DNA of 11,397 nucleotides from Anaerovibrio sp. (lineage in GTDB: Bacteria > Bacillota > Negativicutes > Selenomonadales > Selenomonadaceae): contig JAEDOE010000016.1 of NCBI GenBank assembly GCA_016302095.1, positions 1 to 11,397 on the forward strand, in the 5' to 3' direction. Made by a program: the position numbers and the translations under genes. The notes beneath the pieces are model-generated. The model was not told the DNA's origin and made no database searches. It saw nothing but the letters and a program-made list of their open reading frames with translations. Shown piece after piece: positions 6,752-11,397 of this stretch (position 1 is the first letter of the stretch; each line of letters starts with the position of its first letter).

Positions 6752-7531
6752 GTGGTTGCAATAGTGACTACAGATAGAAAATGTCATAAGGAGAGCCTTG
6801 AGCTGGCGGCTGAGATGGCAGCAAAGCTGGGGCTGCAGCAGGTGCCACGGCAGAAGGAGTCAGTGGCGGAGCTGATGGAACGCTATCAGGCTGATGCGGT
6901 GCTGGTAGCCTTGCAGAAGGAGCTGCGGCTGCATACGGAGGCAGGGGAGCTGTTCTTTCATCCCAATATGTCCCAGCTGCGGCTGAAAAATCTGCGGCTA
7001 GGAGAAAAAGACCACATGACTGAGGCAATGGGGTTGCAGGAAGGCATGTCTGTGCTGGACTGTACCCTGGGCTTTGGAGCGGATGCTATCGTGGCAAGCT
7101 TTGGCGTCGGGGAGAGCGGCAGCGTCACCGGCCTTGAGGTCAGTCCCTTGATTGCGGCGGTGACAGGCTACGGCTTGCAGCATTTCCTGCCGGGCAACTA
7201 TCCCCTGTATGCTGCCATGCGGCGCATCAAGGTGGTCAATGAGGATTATTTGGACTATCTTCGCCAGCAGCCGGATAACTCCGTGGATGTGGTGTATTTT
7301 GATCCCATGTTCAGAAAGCCACTGACTGCCAGCAGCAGCATTTCCCCCTTGCGTGGCGTGGCTGACCATCGTCCTTTGTCCGAGGAGGCTGTGACCGAGG
7401 CATGCCGTGTGGCAAGGCTGCGGGTTGTCATGAAGGAAGCCAGCGGCAGCGGCGAATTTGCCCGGCTGGGCTTTCGTAGGCTGGTGGGCGGAAAGTATTC
7501 CAAGGTGCATTATGGCGTAATTGAACGGTGA
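6752..7531 (+). CDS. Class I SAM-dependent methyltransferase, RsmJ-like (PF04445-type)
   Basis: The 259-residue protein has a Rossmann methyltransferase core: motif I VLDCTLGFGADA (101-112) for SAM binding, an acidic residue after strand 2 (TGLEVSP, E129), and VVYFDPMF (180-187) as the catalytic-loop motif. The DPMF signature and the overall order resemble E. coli RsmJ (YhiQ), the 16S rRNA m2G1516 methyltransferase, so an rRNA guanine-N2 target is plausible but unproven for this Firmicute branch. An N-terminal helical region (1-95) precedes the core. The start is GTG at 6752; an in-frame TGA at 6743 excludes anything longer, and the ribosome site (GGTGG, about 8 nt upstream) is weak. It follows mutL by 18 bp and is the last gene of the operon. 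In many genomes miaA and hfq occupy this place. Confidence 0.8.
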   Translation: MVAIVTTDRKCHKESLELAAEMAAKLGLQQVPRQKESVAELMERYQADAVLVALQKELRLHTEAGELFFHPNMSQLRLKNLRLGEKDHMTEAMGLQEGMSVLDCTLGFGADAIVASFGVGESGSVTGLEVSPLIAAVTGYGLQHFLPGNYPLYAAMRRIKVVNEDYLDYLRQQPDNSVDVVYFDPMFRKPLTASSSISPLRGVADHRPLSEEAVTEACRVARLRVVMKEASGSGEFARLGFRRLVGGKYSKVHYGVIER

Positions 7532-7615
7532 CCATATTTTTCATATGGATGATAGGAAAGTATGGGAGTATGTGCAGCAGTTTGTGGAGTTTTATAGTTT
7601 AATAATGCAGGCATA

Positions 7616-7660
7616 AAAAGATGCTGCCGCACTGGGAAATCAGCTGCGACAGCATCTTTT
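7616..7660. terminator. Bidirectional intrinsic terminator between converging operons
   Basis: A 16-bp stem with one mismatch pairs 7616-7631 with 7645-7660 (core AAAAGATGCTG / CAGCATCTTTT) around a 13-nt loop. An A-tract on the left and a T-tract on the right make it functional in both directions: for the mutL/methyltransferase transcript from the left and the carboxyltransferase transcript from the right. Confidence 0.9.
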
Positions 7661-7729
7661 ATTTCATATCATATTTTCCTGCAAACAGCTATGCAGCAGG
7701 ATCAGAAGCCAGATACCATACCCCCGATA

Positions 7730-9214
7730 TTAGAGACGGCCATTCTTCTCGAAGAAGTCCAGGGCAACCTGTGGGAACAGGGCATAGGAGAGTACATCCT
7801 CCTCTGGGATTTCATCGATCATCTTGGCAATCTGGGTATCACGAACCTGCTCATAGATGCCTGCATCTACGCTGGCAAGGTTAGCCTTGATAGGGGCAAG
7901 CTTCTTGTCAACCTTCTTGGCAGCCAGCTCCTTGCGGAAGTCGGCCATCTTAGGCTCCTTGGCATCGGCAACAGCGCAGTCGGTGATCATTTCCTCAGGC
8001 TTAATCTTCATAGCAGCCAGAACCTCAGGCTTAACAGGCTTCGGAGTCTTGCCGAACTTGCCGCGGGCCAGGTCGCGAACCTCGTTCGGAACCATGCTGT
8101 AGCGAGGCTGGCCGTTAGCCTGCATGATTACGTTCATGGTAGCCATGGTACCAACAATCTGGGAGGAAGGGGTTACCAGTGGAGGGAAGCCCAGGTCCTC
8201 ACGCACGCGAGGCATCTCATCCAAAAGCTCCTGATACTTGTCAGCAGCGCCCATTTCCTTCAGCTGGTTCACCATGTTGGAGAGCATGCCGCCAGGAATC
8301 TGGAAGTCCAGAACCTTCGGATTTACATCGAAGTAGCCAGGCAGGTTGAACTCCTTCATGATTTCCTTCTTTACCTTCAGGAAGTGCTTGGCGATAGGGT
8401 CCATTGCCTGACGGTCAAGACCGGTATCGCGAGGCAGGCCCTCCAGGGTAGCAACGATGGTCTCGGTACATGGCTGGGAAGTATCGTTTGCCAGTGGGGA
8501 CAGAGCGCAGTCGATAATGTCAACGCCTGCCTCAATAGCCTTCAGATAGGTCATGGAACCAAAGCCGGAAGTATAGTGGGTATGCAGCTCGATTGGCAGG
8601 CCAACCTGCTCCTTCAGCTTCTTTACCAGGTCCTCAGCTACATAAGGCTTCAGCAAACCGGACATATCCTTGATGCAGATGGAATGCACGCCCATTTCCT
8701 TCAGCTTGATAGCCAGGTCAACGAAGGTCTGGTTGGTGTGGAACGGGCTGATGGTATAAACGAGACAGCCCTGTACATGAGGCTTCTCCTTTGCTTCCAA
8801 GGCTGCAGCAATAGCAGTCTTCAGGTTGGTAACGTCGTTCAGTGCATCGAAGATACGGAACACGCCTACGCCGTGCTCGGAAGCCTTTCTTACGAAAGCA
8901 CGAACTACATCGTCGGAATAATGGTTGTAGCCCAGCAGATTCTGGCCGCGGAGCAGCATCTGAATCGGGGTGTTCAGGTTTGCCTTGAGGGTATCAAGAC
9001 GCTCCCATGGATCCTCGTTCAGGAAACGGAGGCAGGAATCATAGGTAGCACCGCCCCAGGCTTCCAATGCGTTGTAACCGATCTTGTCCAAAGCGGACAG
9101 CATAGGAAGCATCTGCTCTGTACGCATGCGAGTTGCCAGCAGGGACTGATGAGCATCACGCAGTACGGTCTCGGTAATTTTTACAGGACCAAAATTTGTT
9201 GCACTAGTGGACAT
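7730..9214 (-). CDS. oadA: Biotin-dependent carboxyltransferase subunit (oxaloacetate decarboxylase alpha / pyruvate carboxylase B type) without biotin domain
   Basis: This HMGL-type TIM-barrel enzyme transfers carboxyl groups between oxaloacetate or pyruvate and biotin. Of 494 residues, LRDAHQSLLATR (D20) and LHTHYTSG (H211, H213) supply the metal ligands, and K182 in CIKDMSGLL is the lysine expected to be carbamylated. RGQNLLGY, GGATYDSC and the post-barrel PSSQIVGT and EEDVLSYALFPQV segments are all present. It ends just after the last of these, with no linker and no biotinyl MKM domain, so the biotin carrier must be a separate protein, as for the transcarboxylase 5S subunit. Whether the true role is oxaloacetate decarboxylase, pyruvate carboxylase B or transcarboxylase cannot be settled here; the symbol names the family. 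ATG 9214 is chosen because AAGGAG is 9 nt upstream; the in-frame ATG at 9223 abuts it. Arginine codons are mainly CGT/CGC, unlike the AGG/CGG-rich mut genes, suggesting high expression. Confidence 0.9.
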   Translation of the reverse strand: MSTSATNFGPVKITETVLRDAHQSLLATRMRTEQMLPMLSALDKIGYNALEAWGGATYDSCLRFLNEDPWERLDTLKANLNTPIQMLLRGQNLLGYNHYSDDVVRAFVRKASEHGVGVFRIFDALNDVTNLKTAIAAALEAKEKPHVQGCLVYTISPFHTNQTFVDLAIKLKEMGVHSICIKDMSGLLKPYVAEDLVKKLKEQVGLPIELHTHYTSGFGSMTYLKAIEAGVDIIDCALSPLANDTSQPCTETIVATLEGLPRDTGLDRQAMDPIAKHFLKVKKEIMKEFNLPGYFDVNPKVLDFQIPGGMLSNMVNQLKEMGAADKYQELLDEMPRVREDLGFPPLVTPSSQIVGTMATMNVIMQANGQPRYSMVPNEVRDLARGKFGKTPKPVKPEVLAAMKIKPEEMITDCAVADAKEPKMADFRKELAAKKVDKKLAPIKANLASVDAGIYEQVRDTQIAKMIDEIPEEDVLSYALFPQVALDFFEKNGRL

Positions 9215-9223
9215 ATAAAACAT

Positions 9224-9229
9224 CTCCTT
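9224..9229 (-). promoter_or_regulatory. Ribosome binding site deciding the carboxyltransferase start
   Basis: AAGGAG on the minus strand is 9 nt from the ATG at 9214 and 0 nt from the in-frame ATG at 9223. The shorter protein, beginning MSTSATNFG, is therefore preferred. Confidence 0.75.
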
Positions 9230-9299
9230 AATATAAAAATTTACTTAGTTAATAACCCCCGAAAAAACTCCTATATTACCCCTAACATTCTCTATAAAC

Positions 9300-9328
9300 A
9301 GTATAAAGTTTTTGTTTTTTCTTGTCAA
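9300..9328 (-). promoter_or_regulatory. Strong sigma-A-type promoter of the carboxyltransferase gene
   Basis: On the minus strand TTGACA (9328-9323, perfect -35) is followed after exactly 17 bp by TATACT (9305-9300, five of six). Transcription would start near 9293, giving a leader of about 80 nt with no obvious riboswitch. The A/T-rich tract upstream could act as an UP element. A near-consensus promoter matches the high-expression codon use of the gene. Confidence 0.8.
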
Positions 9329-9360
9329 TAAAAACTATAAATATGGCTTATTTTTTCATA

Positions 9361-9418
9361 ATTTGTATAACAAATTTATAAGATACGAGAACAAAATTTC
9401 AATTGTGGCAAAATTTGT
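9361..9418. promoter_or_regulatory. Cluster of ACAAA/TTTGT dyads upstream of the carboxyltransferase promoter (possible operator)
   Basis: ATTTGT-ATA-ACAAAT (9361-9375) is a perfect 6-bp inverted repeat about 33 bp upstream of the -35. ACAAAATTTCA (9391-9401) and GCAAAATTTGT (9408-9418) are near-palindromes of the same letters, 17 bp apart. This could be a regulator-binding region, but AT-rich DNA produces such motifs by chance. Confidence 0.3.
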
Positions 9419-9461
9419 ATGTTTTATCGCTTCTTATTGATGAAAAATAAGTTGGTATTAG

Positions 9462-9656
9462 TTAGTTAAGTTTACTATCGGGTAAGGCATCGACAATTTC
9501 TACCCTGTCTAATATATTCTTCATATTTTCCCGAAATCCTGCTAAATATTTTTTTCTTAATTGATTTTGACGGATTTTTTCTTCGTCAGTCAGCCCCATT
9601 GACCTTTGTTTTCTTGCAAGGGCATTAATTTCGTCAATAAGTTCTTTTGTAATCAT
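9462..9656 (-). CDS. DUF896 / UPF0291 family small protein (YnzC-like)
   Basis: The 64-residue protein reads as a helical hairpin, from ITKELIDEINALARKQ to TDEEKIRQNQLRKKYLAGFR, followed by ENMKNILDRVEIVD. This is the characteristic layout of DUF896, whose B. subtilis member YnzC shares the INELA, EEK, LRQEYL and GFR..MKN pattern. The family is cytoplasmic and highly charged; its molecular role is not established. The start has a strong Shine-Dalgarno AAAGGAG (9669-9663) 6 nt upstream. No strong terminator follows, only a weak 6-bp hairpin near 9433-9451, so some read-through toward the carboxyltransferase is possible. It is divergent from the thiC unit. Confidence 0.88.
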   Translation of the reverse strand: MITKELIDEINALARKQRSMGLTDEEKIRQNQLRKKYLAGFRENMKNILDRVEIVDALPDSKLN

Positions 9657-9721
9657 AGGATTCTCCTTTTAGTACCCGGGCTGGTGCCGGGGTCTCATAT
9701 TTTGTCATAAATGATAATTAT

Positions 9722-9750
9722 ATTATAGCCTAAATATCATCAGGATACAA
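9722..9750 (-). promoter_or_regulatory. Probable promoter of the DUF896 gene
   Basis: A perfect TATAAT (9727-9722, minus strand) has TTGTAT (9750-9745) 17 bp upstream, a weak -35 (three of six). Transcription would start near 9715, about 60 nt before the ATG. It is back to back with the thiC promoter: the two -35 elements lie only 7 bp apart. Confidence 0.5.
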
Positions 9751-9757
9751 ATTCTAG

Positions 9758-9786
9758 TTGAATTTACCATGGAATGATGGTAGAAT
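9758..9786 (+). promoter_or_regulatory. thiC promoter with a dyad in its spacer
   Basis: TTGAAT (9758-9763) and TAGAAT (9781-9786) are 17 bp apart. The predicted start near 9793 coincides with the 5' edge of the TPP riboswitch, which supports the call. Between and into the -10 lies a perfect inverted repeat TACCAT-N6-ATGGTA (9765-9770 and 9777-9782). Confidence 0.65.
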
Positions 9787-9792
9787 GTGTGT

Positions 9793-9880
9793 CATGGGAG
9801 CTTGCGGCAGCAGGCTGAGAGTAGGTTTAGCACCTAGACCGGGAACCTGATGTGGGTAATGCCAACGTAGGGAATGTGAT
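9793..9880 (+). ncRNA. TPP riboswitch (THI element)
   Basis: All THI-box blocks appear in order: the pyrimidine-sensing GGCTGAGA (9813-9820), a P3 hairpin TAGGT/ACCTA (9822-9826 with 9832-9836), ACCTGAT (9845-9851), the pyrophosphate-sensing loop TGGGTAATGCCA (9853-9864), and CGTAGGGAA (9866-9874). P1 is formed by the flanks (around TCATGGG and GTGATG) and its exact pairing is less clear. The element lies between the thiC promoter and an intrinsic terminator, so TPP binding should switch thiC off at the transcriptional level. Confidence 0.97.
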
Positions 9881-9889
9881 GCACTGGGG

Positions 9890-9936
9890 TGGTATGCCTG
9901 CAGCTTGTGATGGTGAGCTACAGCATACCATTTTTT
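9890..9936 (+). terminator. Riboswitch-controlled intrinsic terminator (attenuator) of thiC
   Basis: TGGTATGCCTGCAGCT (9890-9905) pairs with AGCTACAGCATACCA (9916-9930) with one mismatch and one bulge around a 10-nt loop, followed by six T (9931-9936). It begins about 10 nt after the aptamer. A competing pairing is available: GCAGGC (9810-9815, inside the aptamer) is complementary to GCCTGC (9896-9901) in the left arm and could act as antiterminator when TPP is absent. Confidence 0.9.
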
Positions 9937-10042
9937 GTTTGCGGCTGAATGGCATGGAAGCTGATGAGATGATGCCTGATGAATGGCATTGAATGATTGC
10001 ATTGCGGCCAAACAGCGGAGCAGGAAGTATAGTATAGTAAGG

Positions 10043-10050
10043 AAAGGAAG
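10043..10050 (+). promoter_or_regulatory. thiC ribosome binding site
   Basis: AAAGGAAG ends 7 nt before ATG 10058. No comparable site precedes the longer in-frame ATG at 9983, so this site fixes the start. About 105 nt of leader separates it from the attenuator T-tract. Confidence 0.75.
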
Positions 10051-10057
10051 TAAAGTG

Positions 10058-11365
10058 ATGGCAAGAGAGTACAAGACTCAGATGGAGGCGGCCCGCAAGG
10101 GGATTGTCACGCCGGAGATAGAGAAGGTGGCAGCCAAGGAGCGCATGACCGTGGAGGAGCTGATGCCCCTGGTGGCATGCGGCAAGGTGGCGATTCCTGC
10201 CAACGTAAACCACAAGTGCCTGGAGCCGGAGGGCGTGGGCTCTATGCTGAGGACGAAAATCAATGTGAACCTGGGGGTTTCCCGGGACTGCAAGGATTAT
10301 GACGTGGAAATGCAGAAGGTTATGTCTGCCATTGACCTGGGGGCAGAGGCGATTATGGATTTGTCCAGCCACGGCAACACCCAGCCTTTCCGCCAGAAGC
10401 TCACCAGCGAGTGTCCTGCCATGATTGGCACGGTGCCGGTGTATGACAGCGTTATTCACTATCAGAGGGATTTGGATACCCTGACTGCAAAGGATTTCAT
10501 TGATGTGGTGCGCCTCCATGCCCAGGACGGCGTGGATTTCGTTACCCTCCATTGCGGCATTACCAGAAAGACCATTGAGCAGATCAAGAAGCACAAGCGG
10601 AAGATGAACATCGTCTCCCGGGGCGGCTCTTTGGTTTTTGCCTGGATGTCTATGACCGGCAACGAAAATCCTTTCTATGAATATTATGATGAGATTCTTG
10701 ATATCTGCCGTGAGTACGATGTGACCGTATCTCTCGGCGATGCCTGCCGTCCGGGCTGCCTGGCGGATGCTACCGATGTGTGCCAGATTGAGGAGCTGGT
10801 GCGCCTGGGGGAGCTGACCAAGCGTGCCTGGGCAAAGGATGTGCAGGTGATGGTAGAGGGGCCTGGCCATGTGCCGATGGATCAGATTGCTGCCAACATG
10901 AAGGTGCAGGAGACCATCTGCCAGGGAGCGCCTTTCTATGTGCTTGGCCCTCTGGTAACTGATATTGCCCCTGGCTATGACCACATCACTGCCGCTATCG
11001 GCGGTGCCATGGCTGCCATGAGCGGTGCGGCATTTTTGTGCTATGTGACTCCTGCCGAGCATTTGGCACTGCCGAATGTGGATGATGTAAAGCAGGGCAT
11101 CATTGCCAGCAAGATTGCTGCTCATGCTGCTGATATTGCCAAGGGTGTCCGGGGTGCCAGGGAAATCGATGACCGGATGGGGGATGCCCGCCGCAAGCTG
11201 GACTGGGATGCCCAGTGGGAGTGCGCCCTGGATCCTGAGACTGCCAAGGCTATCCGTGCTGACCGTTCCCCGGAGCATGATGATACCTGCTCCATGTGCG
11301 GCAAGTTCTGCGCTGTCCGCAGCATGAACAAGGCATTGGCCGGGGAGCATATCGATATTCTCTAA
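10058..11365 (+). CDS. thiC: Phosphomethylpyrimidine synthase ThiC
   Basis: ThiC is the radical SAM enzyme that rearranges aminoimidazole ribotide to HMP phosphate, the pyrimidine half of thiamin. It has 435 residues, the short form common in Firmicutes and archaea, without the long N-terminal domain of E. coli ThiC. Recognisable family blocks include [49 protein letters not shown] and [13 protein letters not shown]. The 4Fe-4S cluster cysteines near the C-terminus are C411, C414 and C418 ([11 protein letters not shown]), so the second gap is three residues rather than the CX2CX4C of E. coli. The frame is open from an ATG at 9983, but ATG 10058 is chosen: it follows AAAGGAAG (10043-10050) by 7 nt and gives the usual MAREYKTQM start. 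It is controlled by the TPP riboswitch upstream and needs thiE/thiD-type partners encoded elsewhere. Confidence 0.97.
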   Translation: MAREYKTQMEAARKGIVTPEIEKVAAKERMTVEELMPLVACGKVAIPANVNHKCLEPEGVGSMLRTKINVNLGVSRDCKDYDVEMQKVMSAIDLGAEAIMDLSSHGNTQPFRQKLTSECPAMIGTVPVYDSVIHYQRDLDTLTAKDFIDVVRLHAQDGVDFVTLHCGITRKTIEQIKKHKRKMNIVSRGGSLVFAWMSMTGNENPFYEYYDEILDICREYDVTVSLGDACRPGCLADATDVCQIEELVRLGELTKRAWAKDVQVMVEGPGHVPMDQIAANMKVQETICQGAPFYVLGPLVTDIAPGYDHITAAIGGAMAAMSGAAFLCYVTPAEHLALPNVDDVKQGIIASKIAAHAADIAKGVRGAREIDDRMGDARRKLDWDAQWECALDPETAKAIRADRSPEHDDTCSMCGKFCAVRSMNKALAGEHIDIL

Positions 11366-11397
11366 GCAGCTTCTTGTTAGTTCATAAGGCAATCTGG

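Noticed and set aside
5498..6787. A 429-codon antisense frame over mutL, with His/Arg/Leu-rich repeats.
   Set aside because: It is the complement of the VPE repeat and of biased mutL codons, with no domain and no plausible ribosome site.
7545..7616. A 23-codon frame (start MDDRKVWEYVQQ) between the methyltransferase and the terminator.
   Set aside because: No Shine-Dalgarno precedes it, it is very short, and its stop runs into the terminator stem; it is most likely 3' untranslated sequence.
7691..9331. A 546-codon open frame on the plus strand, fully antisense to the carboxyltransferase and longer than it.
   Set aside because: The minus-strand protein matches a conserved enzyme family throughout, with its own promoter, ribosome site and terminator. 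The antisense translation is rich in Leu/His/Gln with no recognisable domain. Biased third positions in a highly expressed gene keep the complementary frame free of stops.
9433..9451. CTTATT-N7-AATAAG as a terminator for the DUF896 gene.
   Set aside because: Only a 6-bp A/T-rich stem with no T-tract on the minus strand; too weak to call.
9827..11392. A 521-codon open frame antisense to thiC, also crossing the TPP riboswitch.
   Set aside because: It covers a structured RNA and a certain gene; the translation is His/Leu-rich shadow sequence.

Overview
The window looks like a chromosomal housekeeping segment of an anaerobic Firmicute with Gram-negative-type physiology, most likely Negativicutes (Selenomonas/Mitsuokella-like). 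This is inferred from gene content and protein style, not from a database search: a miaB-mutS-mutL cluster, a MutL that carries its own endonuclease (so no MutH), a carboxyltransferase of the oxaloacetate/pyruvate/methylmalonyl type without a biotin domain, a DUF896 protein, and a short ThiC behind a TPP riboswitch. No mobile element, CRISPR array, tRNA, rRNA or defence island is visible.

Layout. (1) Positions 1-482, minus strand: the N-terminal part of an exported protein of unknown function that runs off the left edge. (2) 483-783: AT-rich divergent intergenic region with two short tandem repeats and a good sigma-A-type promoter facing right. (3) 784-7531, plus strand: an operon miaB, mutS, mutL and an RsmJ-like SAM methyltransferase. 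mutS and mutL overlap by 4 bp; a 20-bp tandem duplication sits on the mutS ribosome binding site. (4) 7616-7660: a bidirectional terminator separating converging transcription. (5) 7730-9214, minus strand: a biotin-dependent carboxyltransferase with its own near-consensus promoter. (6) 9462-9656, minus strand: a small DUF896 (YnzC-like) protein. (7) 9758-11365, plus strand: a thiC unit with promoter, TPP riboswitch, intrinsic terminator and coding sequence, all readable from the sequence.

How it fits together. MutS and MutL form the mismatch repair core, co-transcribed with the tRNA ms2i6A synthase MiaB, a common bacterial arrangement. The usual followers miaA and hfq are absent; a probable rRNA methyltransferase takes their place. 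The carboxyltransferase probably serves the oxaloacetate/pyruvate/methylmalonyl-CoA interconversions of succinate-propionate fermentation, with its biotin carrier encoded elsewhere. ThiC makes the thiamin pyrimidine (HMP-P) and is feedback-controlled by TPP through premature termination.

I found no clearly new biological system. The observations most worth a second look are regulatory or repeat-based: the duplicated Shine-Dalgarno segment before mutS, a perfect dyad lying exactly between the -35 and -10 of the thiC promoter, 7-bp tandem repeats on the ribosome binding site of the exported protein, a recurring ACAAAATTTGT-like palindrome upstream of two minus-strand genes, and a CX2CX3C spacing in ThiC.
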